From an uncultured Alphaproteobacteria bacterium (GTDB lineage: Bacteria > Pseudomonadota > Alphaproteobacteria > Caulobacterales > Caulobacteraceae), in the NCBI GenBank assembly GCA_937920085.1, contig CALETE010000005.1:1-16823 (forward strand): a stretch of DNA of 16,823 bases. The letters are read 5' to 3'. This document shows positions 6,881 through 14,598 of this stretch, piece by piece. The position numbers and the translations under genes are program-made. Within the stretch, counting starts at the first letter, position 1. Each line of letters starts with the position of its first letter. The notes under the pieces are model-generated. The model was not told where the DNA came from. It made no database searches and saw only the letters and a program-made list of their open reading frames with translations.

Positions 6881-8364
6881 GGCTGCAAACGAGCGATCCA
6901 CGCCTCAGCGCTGTCGGTCACAGGGCCTGTGGCATCGACCTTGGTCCAGGTCATTTGACCGATGTCACGGGCTAATTGCAGTTTCAGAGTTTCTGCCGTC
7001 GCATCAGACGCATCACTGCGTCTTTCTGAAATGCGGCGTTCAAGGACATCTTCTGGTGCTTCGAGCCAGACTCCCCGAAAATCGACACCGCTACCCTTTG
7101 CCAATGCCTCTGCACGCTGGCGAAGCGCAGGATCGATGAAGGTTGCATCAAGAACCACGGCGCGTCCGGCCTGGATCAGGCTGTGCGCCTCATGAAATAG
7201 AAGGTCGTAAACTTGGTTAGCCGGAGTCGCGGCATAATGCGGAGCCGCTAAAGCTTGCAAATGATCCACACCAGCCAGGCGTTTACGGATTTCATCGGTT
7301 CTAAGAACCACTGCCCCAGGCGACGCGCCCAATCCTGGTGCAATTCGTCTCGCAAAGCTGGACTTGCCTGTCCCAGATAGACCTCCCACCGCCGTCAAGC
7401 TTGGTGAAACGGGGGTCAGATGTTCCAAGGCTACCTTCAGATAGGCAATTGCGGCCGCATCATCGCCGCTGTGGGCCTGAACATGCGCCCGCACCCCGGC
7501 CCGGACCGACATCATCAAAGGTAAGGCGCTCAGGCCCTCAAAGAGCCCCGCCCCTTGGTTGCGTGCGGCCTGATCAAGATAGGCAGACAGGACGCGAACT
7601 GCGGCATCGCGACGGCGGCGGAAGTCGAGATCCATCAGCAAGAAGGCTAGGTCATACTGAACATCAATGTCTGACAGGACGTCGTTGAACTCAATACAAT
7701 CGAATAGGATCGGCCGGCCATTCTCCAGGAGGATGTTCCCCAAATGCAGATCAGCATGACAATGCCGTGCAAAACCGGCGGCCTGCCTGGCATCCAATAA
7801 GGCCTGACGCCTGAAAAACTCTTCGTCCGTGGCCGCCACGACAGCTTCCACAAGGTCTGCACCCAAGCGTGACTTCAAGGCGCGCAGAAGATTGGCGTTA
7901 GAGTCGATGGTGAATTTTAGGGCTAGCCCTCCGCCGCCCTGGGGGCGGGGCGCAGCCTTGGCGTGAAGCGCGGCAACCTCGCGGCCAAGGGCGTCGGCCA
8001 GAGGGCCATCGACAGCCCACGGACGCGCCGCCAGCACAGCCGTTTCGTCAAAGCGCCGCATCTCGAGAACATACTCAATGGCGTCGCCGGGGCCATTCAG
8101 CAGGAAGCCTTCGGAGGTCTCTGTGAGCTTAAGGACCGAGCGATAGATGTCAGACGCCGCAGCGCGATTAAACCGCAGTTCCCGTTCGAGGGCCCAGTGG
8201 CGCAGGGCCAGGGTTGAGTAGTCCAGATAGCCGAGATCAACCCGCTTCTTGACCTTGTATGCGGTATCGCCAGCGAGATAGACCCGCGCACAGGCGGTTT
8301 CGATGGTGAGGTCAGCGCGGTCAGAAAACCAGCGATCAATTCGCGCTTCCTCGGCCTCGATCAC
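6877..8364 (-). CDS. Bifunctional aminoglycoside-phosphotransferase-fold / P-loop ATPase protein
   Basis: This 495-residue two-domain protein is of the COG2187 + COG0645 type. The N-terminal half (about 1-310) is a kinase fold like aminoglycoside phosphotransferases: VKKRVDLGYLDYSTL near 38-52, the catalytic loop H203-A-D205-L-H-L-G-N210, and the metal-binding FDCIEF with D222. The C-terminal half (about 322-495) is a small P-loop kinase-like domain with Walker A GGLSGTGKSS (327-336, K334) and a later LDATFIDP segment. The natural substrate of this family is not well known; it is usually annotated as an ATPase rather than a proven resistance enzyme. Its ATG overlaps the pdxH stop by 4 bp, so it is co-translated with pdxH. 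It ends convergently at the shared CTAG. Confidence 0.85.
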   Translation of the reverse strand: MIEAEEARIDRWFSDRADLTIETACARVYLAGDTAYKVKKRVDLGYLDYSTLALRHWALERELRFNRAAASDIYRSVLKLTETSEGFLLNGPGDAIEYVLEMRRFDETAVLAARPWAVDGPLADALGREVAALHAKAAPRPQGGGGLALKFTIDSNANLLRALKSRLGADLVEAVVAATDEEFFRRQALLDARQAAGFARHCHADLHLGNILLENGRPILFDCIEFNDVLSDIDVQYDLAFLLMDLDFRRRRDAAVRVLSAYLDQAARNQGAGLFEGLSALPLMMSVRAGVRAHVQAHSGDDAAAIAYLKVALEHLTPVSPSLTAVGGLSGTGKSSFARRIAPGLGASPGAVVLRTDEIRKRLAGVDHLQALAAPHYAATPANQVYDLLFHEAHSLIQAGRAVVLDATFIDPALRQRAEALAKGSGVDFRGVWLEAPEDVLERRISERRSDASDATAETLKLQLARDIGQMTWTKVDATGPVTDSAEAWIARLQP

Positions 8365-9023
8365 GGATAGAGCCGTTCCGTCGTCCAGCCCGCTTCGGCG
8401 CGATGAAAGGCCAATCGCTCATGCAAACGGAAGGGTCGATCGCGCCAGAATTCAAGGCTGCTGGGTGTCAGTCGAAAGCCAGACCAGTGGGGCGGCCGGG
8501 GAGCCTTGCTAAGGCCGAACTTCAATCCGAATTCAGCAATCCGTTTTTCAAAGGCCATGCGGTCCGGCAAGGGCCGTGACTGCTCCGAGGCCCAGGCCCC
8601 GAGTTGAGCCGGTCGGGCGCGGGTCGCCCAATAGAGGTCAGCCTCTTCGTCGGTCACCGGTGTAATCGTCCCACGCACCCGCACCTGCCGCCGCAGAGAC
8701 TTCCAGTGAAATAGCAGGGCAGCCTGGGGATGGGCCGCCAGTTGCCGACCCTTGGCGCTGTCGAGATTGGTATAGAAAACAAAGCCGTCTGGCCCGGCGT
8801 CCTTAAGCAGGACCATTCGCACATCGGGCAGTCCGTTTTGATCCACTGTGGCCAGAGCCATGGCGTTGGCGTCATTGACCTCCTTGGCCACGGCTTCGCT
8901 AAGCCACTGGCTGAAGAGGCTCAAGGGATCTTCAGCGGTCAAGGGCGGTAGATCCGCCCCGGCCACAGATTTCAGATACTCGTCCTCGGTGGGCGAACTG
9001 GGGATGTGAGGCTTTTCAGACAT
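8361..9023 (-). CDS. pdxH: Pyridoxamine/pyridoxine 5'-phosphate oxidase
   Basis: This 220-residue FMN enzyme oxidises pyridoxine or pyridoxamine 5'-phosphate to pyridoxal 5'-phosphate, the last step of vitamin B6 synthesis and salvage, in the cytoplasm. The family features are present in order: the FMN site RMVLLK (69-74), FVFYTNLDSAKGRQL (81-95), LLFHWKSLRRQVRVRG (103-118), the substrate loop RPFRLHER (196-203), and the terminal W-x4-RLYP (213-220). The length is normal. It overlaps the downstream kinase/ATPase gene by ATGA and is the first gene of that pair. No FMN or PLP riboswitch is seen in the 129 bp upstream. Confidence 0.95.
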   Translation of the reverse strand: MSEKPHIPSSPTEDEYLKSVAGADLPPLTAEDPLSLFSQWLSEAVAKEVNDANAMALATVDQNGLPDVRMVLLKDAGPDGFVFYTNLDSAKGRQLAAHPQAALLFHWKSLRRQVRVRGTITPVTDEEADLYWATRARPAQLGAWASEQSRPLPDRMAFEKRIAEFGLKFGLSKAPRPPHWSGFRLTPSSLEFWRDRPFRLHERLAFHRAEAGWTTERLYP

Positions 9024-9152
9024 GCGGCCGATATAGAATGTCCTGGAGCAAACGTCAGGCAGTTTAGATGACGCGCACGTGTTTTCGTTTATGCAGATAG
9101 AGCGAAGCCAAGCAGGGTCGCATCAGACTTACCGACCTGGCCTTGAAAGCTG

Positions 9153-10217
9153 TCAAGCCTCCGACAGGGTCACAGGCTTTACGCCTGCCACTGAAATCAA
9201 GCTCTCCACACAGTCGCGGATCGAGTCATCGAGCGGACGGAAGGTGATACCGACAGCTGCCCGCATGCGCTCGTTCCGTAGTTCAGCCTGGGCCCATATG
9301 GCCCGGAATTCTGCCTCCCGCGCGCGGATGCGATCAGGAAAGCGATCGATGAGGACAGGCGGGGCCAACCTGATTTCAGGGAGAAGACGACTGATGTCCG
9401 CGCAGATGTCCTCCACATTGCGGGCGTCCGTTGACCAGGCAATGTAACGCTCGCCATTACGCACCGAGCCGCTGGTCAGGAGGCCGATATGGCAAAGGGC
9501 GTCATCACGGACGTCCACCGTCATCCACGGTCGATAGACCCCGCTCTGCTCGTATTCACCCAGAAGCATGGTTTCGATGAAGTGCTGCCAGGGGCCCATA
9601 TCCTTCTGATGGGCGGACTGGATCGGACCGACATTGTCGCCGGGACAGCAGGTGATAGCCTCCCACCTGCCACTACGGTCGGCAGCGGCGGCAAAGGCCC
9701 GCTCAGCAATCAGCTTGCCCATGGAATAGCCCTGCCCCCTTTCTGGGGAGCGTTTTGGGTTCAGTTCATCAGGGTAGCGACCCTCATAGAAAACGGGACG
9801 GCGAACGACTTCCTGCAAATCCATTTCAGAAATGATCGCGGCAATGCTGGAGGTGACCACCACCCGGGACACACTGCCCGACTGCTCTATGCTGCCGATG
9901 ATATGGTCGCAGACCCGCTGGACATAGGCTGGGTCATCGTAGTCGCTGACATGGGCAATATGGGCGACCCCATGGCAGCCCTTGAAAATCTCGTCATAAC
10001 ACCCGTCCTGATCGAGATCAGCCGCATGCAAGGTCAGTCGACCCGAAGCATATCCGGGCATAGCCTTGAGAAAATCTGTGCGTTTTGGATCATCAACCTG
10101 GCGGACACAGGCCCGGACACGGAAACCCTGATCCAGCAGCAGGCGCACAGTCCATCCACCGAGAAAACCGGCAGCGCCCGTCACGGCAACCGTTGCTCGC
10201 CTCGGTATCGGGGCCAT
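9153..10217 (-). CDS. Extended short-chain dehydrogenase/reductase (dihydroflavonol-reductase-like)
   Basis: This 354-residue NAD(P)-dependent reductase or epimerase is of the extended SDR class. The Rossmann motif is T13-GAAGFLG20, with basic residues R36/R39 after strand 2 that fit NADPH use. The catalytic residues are S123/S124 in VVVTSSIAAI and Y164-SMG-K168. The layout resembles dihydroflavonol 4-reductase and 3-beta-hydroxysteroid dehydrogenase relatives, which in bacteria reduce varied aldehydes and ketones; the substrate is unknown. The start ATG at 10217 has GAGGAG just upstream. That Shine-Dalgarno overlaps a palindrome (10227-10243) that could be an operator. The gene is divergent from the dienelactone hydrolase, and pdxH follows in the same direction after 129 bp. 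Confidence 0.87.
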   Translation of the reverse strand: MAPIPRRATVAVTGAAGFLGGWTVRLLLDQGFRVRACVRQVDDPKRTDFLKAMPGYASGRLTLHAADLDQDGCYDEIFKGCHGVAHIAHVSDYDDPAYVQRVCDHIIGSIEQSGSVSRVVVTSSIAAIISEMDLQEVVRRPVFYEGRYPDELNPKRSPERGQGYSMGKLIAERAFAAAADRSGRWEAITCCPGDNVGPIQSAHQKDMGPWQHFIETMLLGEYEQSGVYRPWMTVDVRDDALCHIGLLTSGSVRNGERYIAWSTDARNVEDICADISRLLPEIRLAPPVLIDRFPDRIRAREAEFRAIWAQAELRNERMRAAVGITFRPLDDSIRDCVESLISVAGVKPVTLSEA

Positions 10218-10226
10218 GGTGATCTC

Positions 10227-10243
10227 CTCATAGTGATTATGAG
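10227..10243. promoter_or_regulatory. Palindrome CTCATA-N5-TATGAG, candidate operator
   Basis: A perfect 6-bp inverted repeat with a 5-bp spacer lies 10 to 26 nt upstream of the reductase start. Its proximal end touches the GAGGAG ribosome binding site. A protein bound here could block transcription or translation start of the reductase, and perhaps act on the divergent hydrolase. No regulator gene is adjacent. Confidence 0.4.
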
Positions 10244-10387
10244 CCGGAGTGGGCCCCGATTGATAAGCGGAGTCAATTTCTGCGGTGCTCTAGCCGGTCT
10301 GTGCCCGCCAAAAAATCAATAGGTCATCATAGGAGGCTTGCCCAAATCCTGACCGGCACTAGGTTCAGGAAAATTGCAGAGGCCAAC

Positions 10388-11068
10388 ATGACACATCGCG
10401 GAACAATGACATCTGTCCCCATGAGCGACGGGGTTTCAATCGGCGTCTATCACGTGGAACCCAAGGGCGACCGCAAGGGCGGCCTGGTCCTGATCCAGGA
10501 AATCTTTGGGGTGACCGACCACATAAAAGAGCTCTGCGATGGCTATGCCGAAGATGGCTATGAAGTCCTCGCCCCGGCTCTTTATGACCGTGTTGCACCG
10601 AATTTTCAGGCGACCTATGAACCGCAGGACATCCAGAAAGCCATTAAGGTGGCGAGGGAACTGCATTCTTTTCCCCAAGCGATGGATGACGTGCAGACCT
10701 GCATTGAGGCTCTGAAGGTCAAGGGCAAGGTTTTCATTACCGGCTATTGCTATGGCGGCAGCATGGCCTGGGCCATGGCTTGCCGGTCGCCCGACCTCGC
10801 TGCAGCCTCAGGCTATTACGGCAGCATGGTCCCAAGCATGGCCGATCAAACCCCGAAATGTCCGACCATTCTGCACTTCGGACGTCACGATCATGGCATT
10901 CCCATGGAAGGGGTCGAGGCCGTCGCCGCCAAGCACCCAGAGGTGGCCGTTCACATTTACGAAGCGGGCCATGGCTTTAATTCAGACCGCCGGACCGACT
11001 ACCATCCAGACAGCGCCAGCTTGGCCCGGGAGCGGACCCTGGCGCTCTTTGCGGAAAACGGCGGTTAG
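10388..11068 (+). CDS. Dienelactone hydrolase family protein
   Basis: This 226-residue alpha/beta-hydrolase is of the dienelactone hydrolase type, cytoplasmic. The triad is C121 in GYCYGGS, D168 in FGRHDHG and H195 in EAGHGF. E38 in LIQEIFGV corresponds to the Glu that holds the nucleophile in classical enzymes. Classical members open dienelactone in chlorocatechol breakdown; many chromosomal copies have other ester or lactone substrates. I chose ATG 10388 because AGAGG lies 6 nt before it; an in-frame ATG at 10301 would add 29 residues with no family character. aroC follows after 15 bp, so the two are probably co-transcribed. Confidence 0.9.
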   Translation: MTHRGTMTSVPMSDGVSIGVYHVEPKGDRKGGLVLIQEIFGVTDHIKELCDGYAEDGYEVLAPALYDRVAPNFQATYEPQDIQKAIKVARELHSFPQAMDDVQTCIEALKVKGKVFITGYCYGGSMAWAMACRSPDLAAASGYYGSMVPSMADQTPKCPTILHFGRHDHGIPMEGVEAVAAKHPEVAVHIYEAGHGFNSDRRTDYHPDSASLARERTLALFAENGG

Positions 11069-11083
11069 GGTATTAGCGACGCG

Positions 11084-12178
11084 ATGTCGCACAATACATT
11101 TGGTCACCTTTTCCGAGTCACAACCTGGGGCGAAAGCCATGGCCCAGCCCTCGGCTGTGTCGTCGACGGGTGCCCTCCAGGCCTTAAGCTGACAGAGGCC
11201 GACGTTCAGGTCTGGCTGGAAAAACGACGCCCTGGCCAAGGCAAGTTCGTGACGCAAAGGCAAGAACCCGACGCCGTGAAAATCCTGTCTGGTGTCTTCG
11301 AAGACGCTCAGACGGACGGCCAAGTCACAACCGGCACGCCCATCTCCATGATGATCGAAAATGTCGATCAGCGTAGCCGGGACTATTCTGAGATTGCGCA
11401 AGCCTTCCGACCTGGCCACGCAGACTATGCCTATTTCGCCAAGTACGGGGTCCGGGACTATCGTGGGGGCGGCCGCGCGTCTGCGAGGGAAACAGCGGCC
11501 AGGGTCGCTGCTGGAGCTGTAGCACGGAAGATTTTGGACGGCGTCATTATCCGCGGTGCGGTGGTACAGATCGGCCCCCACGCCATCAACCGCGATCGGT
11601 TTGATTGGGCCCAGACCCACGAAAATCCGTTCTGGTGTCCCGATGCTGACATGGTTCCGATCTGGGAAGCGCACCTAGAAACCATCCGCAAGGCGGGGTC
11701 ATCGACAGGCGCAATTGTCGAAGTTGAGGCCATTGGCGTCCCGGCCGGCTGGGGTGCGCCCATCTATGGCAAGCTGGACGCAGAACTTGCCGCCGCTCTG
11801 ATGTCGATCAATGCCGCCAAAGGCGTAGAAATCGGCGCAGGCTTTGCCTCCGCGGCCCTGACGGGGGAGGAAAACGCCGACGAAATGCGCGCTGGGAACG
11901 ATGGACCCAGCTTTCTGTCCAACAATGCTGGCGGCATACTGGGTGGGATTTCGTCAGGACAGGCCGTTGTGGCGCGGGTGGCATTCAAGCCTACGTCATC
12001 GATCCTGACGCTTAGGCGTACCCTCAATGAGGCAGGCGAAGAGATTGATCTTCGCACGAAGGGCCGACATGATCCTTGCGTCGGCCTACGCGCTGTTCCG
12101 GTGGTGGAAGCCATGACGGCATGCGTCCTTGCTGACGCCTATTTGCGGCACCGTGCCCAGATTGGCGTAAGGATTTGA
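11084..12178 (+). CDS. aroC: Chorismate synthase
   Basis: This 364-residue enzyme removes phosphate from EPSP to give chorismate, the last shikimate-pathway step before aromatic amino acids, folate and quinones. It needs reduced FMN. The family signatures are all present: SHNTFG near the start, GESHGPALG (16-24, with H19), FRPGHADYAY with H112, the RASARETAARVAAGAVA block (131-147), GNDGPSFLSNNAGGILGGIS, and TKGRHDPCV near the C-terminus. The length is normal. It starts 15 bp after the hydrolase stop and ends 4 bp before the response-regulator start. Confidence 0.97.
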   Translation: MSHNTFGHLFRVTTWGESHGPALGCVVDGCPPGLKLTEADVQVWLEKRRPGQGKFVTQRQEPDAVKILSGVFEDAQTDGQVTTGTPISMMIENVDQRSRDYSEIAQAFRPGHADYAYFAKYGVRDYRGGGRASARETAARVAAGAVARKILDGVIIRGAVVQIGPHAINRDRFDWAQTHENPFWCPDADMVPIWEAHLETIRKAGSSTGAIVEVEAIGVPAGWGAPIYGKLDAELAAALMSINAAKGVEIGAGFASAALTGEENADEMRAGNDGPSFLSNNAGGILGGISSGQAVVARVAFKPTSSILTLRRTLNEAGEEIDLRTKGRHDPCVGLRAVPVVEAMTACVLADAYLRHRAQIGVRI

Positions 12179-12182
12179 ATCC

Positions 12183-12674
12183 ATGGCTTTGGCGGCTCTC
12201 AGCGTCCTTATCGTCGATGATCACCCCCACATGCGGTCGATTTTGCATCAGGTGGTGAAGTCTGCGGGCGTTGAGCGCATTCATTTGGCAAAGGACAGCG
12301 CCGAAGCCCTGAGGATCATTCACGATCAGGATATCGACATCTTGATCACCGATTTGGTCATGGAGCCCTTAGACGGCATTGACCTGGTTCGCTTGATCCG
12401 GCGCTCTCCTGACAGCACCAAGCCCCTGCTGCCGATACTCATGGTCACCGGACACATGACCTTAAGCCGCATCCAAGAAGCGCGGGATGCCGGGGTCAAT
12501 GAATTTGCCGCCAAGCCCATTAGTGTCAAGGCTGTGCTAGAACGTCTGGCGGCGATTATCGACCGACCTCGGGATTTCATCCGCGCGGAGGAATATTTCG
12601 GCCCAGACCGGCGTCGGCGGAAAAGCCCCGAGGAAACCAAGCCTCAGCGCCGAAAGAGTGATCCACAGCCCTAG
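12183..12674 (+). CDS. Single-domain CheY-like response regulator with basic tail
   Basis: This 163-residue protein holds one receiver domain and no output domain. The acidic pair is D12-D13, the phospho-acceptor D57 in ILITDLVM, the switch T89 in LMVTGHM, and the lysine K111 in FAAKPIS. After about residue 133 comes a charged tail with FGPDRRRRKSPEE and a second QRRKS. The FGPDRR element is common at the end of alphaproteobacterial single-domain regulators, where it may help docking. It starts 4 bp after the aroC stop without its own clear Shine-Dalgarno, so it is probably translationally coupled to aroC. The kinase and target are not in the window. Its TAG shares CTAG with the convergent queD stop. 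Confidence 0.9.
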   Translation: MALAALSVLIVDDHPHMRSILHQVVKSAGVERIHLAKDSAEALRIIHDQDIDILITDLVMEPLDGIDLVRLIRRSPDSTKPLLPILMVTGHMTLSRIQEARDAGVNEFAAKPISVKAVLERLAAIIDRPRDFIRAEEYFGPDRRRRKSPEETKPQRRKSDPQP

Positions 12675-13042
12675 AAGCTAAGGGCGCAGCTTTCACCAAT
12701 TGTGGGCCGCGAAACCACAATCCGGCTCAGCCCAGGAAACGCGACCTTCAGTCTATCTGAGAAATACAGGCACAGGTGCTCAAGGGTCGGTCGTTCAAGA
12801 CCTGGCTTCTCATTCAACAGACCATGGTCCAGTTCCAGGGCGACCGCACGCAGCGCCGTGTCTAGGTCCGCAAGGTCAGCCACCCATCCTACAGGATCCA
12901 GGGTTGGTCCACGGACACTTGCCTCGACCTTGAAAGAATGACCGTGCAGGCGTGAATAGGGGCGGTCCTGGGGGCCATCCACAAGATAGTGCGCCGCATC
13001 AAAGGTTGCGGATTTGGTGATTTCAAAGGTCGGCTGGGTCAT
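12671..13042 (-). CDS. queD: 6-carboxy-5,6,7,8-tetrahydropterin synthase-like protein (QueD)
   Basis: This 123-residue protein is of the 6-pyruvoyl-tetrahydropterin synthase/QueD family, which turns 7,8-dihydroneopterin triphosphate into 6-carboxytetrahydropterin in queuosine synthesis. The zinc ligands are H18 (FDAAHYL), H33 and H35 (RLHGHSF). The D72-H73 pair (ELDHGLLNE) and E88 (PTLEHL) fit the family. The catalytic Cys found four residues before the first His of HGH in E. coli QueD is here Y29 (PYSRLHGH), which is odd. The position as last gene of queC-queE-queD, 18 bp after queE, strongly supports the role. It ends at the shared CTAG. Confidence 0.9.
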   Translation of the reverse strand: MTQPTFEITKSATFDAAHYLVDGPQDRPYSRLHGHSFKVEASVRGPTLDPVGWVADLADLDTALRAVALELDHGLLNEKPGLERPTLEHLCLYFSDRLKVAFPGLSRIVVSRPTIGESCALSF

Positions 13043-13060
13043 GAGGCTGGCGTAGGACGC

Positions 13061-13693
13061 CTATGGAATTCCAAGGTATTTGTGAGTCTGGACGCTTAAA
13101 CGCCACCGGGGGTGGGTGAGGCAATAGGCGATCGCAGCCTGGGTGTTGGGAATACGGTCAGGGCCATCCATGGGCTGGAGCAAAAACCGCTCGAAATCCC
13201 AGGCCTCGAAGGTCGAAGGATCTACCCCCTTCTGCGGAAAGACCAGTTTCAGTTCCTGTCCCGCCCGCTGCACAACAGGCGCCTGTGCCTTGGGGCTGAC
13301 GCAGATCCAGTCAATGCCCTCGGGCGCTGGCAAGGTGCCATTGGTTTCCAGGGCAATAGAGAATCCTTCGGCATGAAGGGCCTCGATGAGGTCTGTATCC
13401 ACCTGAAGCAGGGGTTCGCCCCCTGTGCAGACCACAAGGCGCCCCTCGTTGCCGCCCTCCCACTTGGCTGCAATGGTCCGCGCCAGGGTCGCCGCATCGG
13501 CAAAACGGCCACCTCCAACACCATCCATGCCGACAAAGTCCGTGTCACAGAAGCTGCAGACAGCACTGGCCCGGTCTTCCTCCCGGCCTGACCAGAGATT
13601 GCAGCCCGCAAAACGGCAGAAGACGGCGGGGCGGCCCGCCTGGCCCCCTTCCCCCTGCAGGGTCAGGAAAATCTCTTTGACGGCATAACTCAT
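13061..13693 (-). CDS. queE: 7-carboxy-7-deazaguanine synthase, radical SAM enzyme
   Basis: This 210-residue radical SAM enzyme contracts the ring of 6-carboxytetrahydropterin to 7-carboxy-7-deazaguanine. The cluster motif is the QueE-type C31-x14-C46-x2-C49 (CNLW ... CSFCDTDF) rather than the usual CX3CX2C. FLTLQGEGGQAGRPAVF near the N-terminus and the SAM-binding CTGGEPLLQ are also present. I start it at ATG 13693 (MSYAVKEIF), which overlaps the queC stop as ATGA; an in-frame ATG at 13726 lies inside queC and adds 11 residues with no family character. queD follows after 18 bp. Confidence 0.94.
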   Translation of the reverse strand: MSYAVKEIFLTLQGEGGQAGRPAVFCRFAGCNLWSGREEDRASAVCSFCDTDFVGMDGVGGGRFADAATLARTIAAKWEGGNEGRLVVCTGGEPLLQVDTDLIEALHAEGFSIALETNGTLPAPEGIDWICVSPKAQAPVVQRAGQELKLVFPQKGVDPSTFEAWDFERFLLQPMDGPDRIPNTQAAIAYCLTHPRWRLSVQTHKYLGIP

Positions 13694-14412
13694 ACTTCCG
13701 TCGCCACCCGGCCCGACGCGTCCCACTCTTCATAACCCCGCACCCGAAGGGCACAGGCTGGGCAGGTGCCGCACCCATAGCCCCAGGGCTTTCGCTGGTC
13801 GCGCTCACCGCGATAGCAGGTGTGGCTGTGCTCGAGAATCAGCGCCACCAGATCTTCCCCGCCAAGACCCTTCGCCAGTTCCCAGGTTTGGGCCTTGGTC
13901 AGCCACATGAGCGGGGTCTCGATGGAAAAGTCCTGGGCCATGCCCATGTTCAGCGCGCTCTGTAGGGCATCGAGACTGTCTCGCCGACAGTCGGGATAGC
14001 CCGAGAAATCGGTTTCGCACATGCCGCCCACCAGAACCGACTGACCCCGCCGGTCGGCCAGCGCTGCGGCATAGGTTAGGAAGACCAGATTGCGCCCCGG
14101 CACAAAGGTATTGGGCAGACCCTTTTCCGTAATTTCAAAGGCGCGGTCTTCCGTCATGGCCGTCTGCCCCAGGGCACCAAAGCCCTGCATGTCGACCACA
14201 TGATCGTCACCCAGTCGTGCCGCCCAGTGAGGGAAACGGGCAGCGAGTTCCCGGCGCACCGTCTGGCGCTGGGCCATTTCAACACTGTGGCGCTGGCCAT
14301 AGTCGAACCCGACGGTCTCGACTTGATCATATCTCGCCAGGGCCCAGGCCAGACAGACCGAGGAATCCTGACCGCCGGAAAATAGCACAAGGGCGCGGGA
14401 AGGCTGGGACAT
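13690..14412 (-). CDS. queC: 7-cyano-7-deazaguanine synthase
   Basis: This 240-residue enzyme uses ATP and ammonia to turn 7-carboxy-7-deazaguanine into preQ0, the precursor of queuosine at the tRNA wobble base. The PP-loop is SGGQDS (12-17) after LVLF. GFDYGQRH, VPGRNLVFLTYAAALA and the LVGGMCETDFSGYPDCR block match the family. Zinc ligands C199, C214, C217 and C220 are in HTCYRG and GCGTCPAC. I start it at ATG 14412 (MSQPSRALVLFSGG) because the 42 extra residues to the ATG at 14538 have no family character. It is the first gene of queC-queE-queD. No preQ1 riboswitch is recognisable upstream. Confidence 0.95.
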   Translation of the reverse strand: MSQPSRALVLFSGGQDSSVCLAWALARYDQVETVGFDYGQRHSVEMAQRQTVRRELAARFPHWAARLGDDHVVDMQGFGALGQTAMTEDRAFEITEKGLPNTFVPGRNLVFLTYAAALADRRGQSVLVGGMCETDFSGYPDCRRDSLDALQSALNMGMAQDFSIETPLMWLTKAQTWELAKGLGGEDLVALILEHSHTCYRGERDQRKPWGYGCGTCPACALRVRGYEEWDASGRVATEV

Positions 14413-14539
14413 GGGCTGAATATGCGCCCCAGGACGCAAAATCGAAAGCCCTCGGGACGATATGAGCCCGCGAATATCTCCGCGTTCGCGACGCATCGAC
14501 CTCCAGGGCGCAAACCATCGGTGCGCTTTCGCCGTCAAT

Positions 14540-14554
14540 TCAGGCTAGGCCTGA
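14540..14554. promoter_or_regulatory. Palindrome TCAGGC-TAG-GCCTGA in the queC/methyltransferase divergent region
   Basis: A perfect 6-bp inverted repeat with a 3-bp centre lies in the 186-bp divergent region, 44 bp before the methyltransferase start. It could be an operator or a small hairpin; there is no T-run on either side. Confidence 0.25.
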
Positions 14555-14598
14555 GGCACACCTTGGGCGATGGTGGGGCAAACAGAAGGAAGACCCCT

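Noticed and set aside
6380..6901. 173-codon minus-strand open frame across the gene-poor stretch
   Set aside because: It overlaps the end of the kinase/ATPase gene, has low-complexity, Arg/Ser-rich composition, and no recognisable domain; the plus-strand frame at 6662-6880 reads more like protein.
9024..9152. FMN riboswitch or housekeeping promoter upstream of pdxH
   Set aside because: No conserved riboswitch core and no -35/-10 pair with proper spacing was found.
9489..10322. 277-codon plus-strand frame opposite the SDR gene
   Set aside because: It is antisense to a reductase with complete family motifs; long mirror frames are usual opposite GC-rich genes and no domain is visible in it.
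10982..11674. 230-codon minus-strand frame opposite the hydrolase end and aroC
   Set aside because: Antisense to chorismate synthase, whose signatures are unmistakable.
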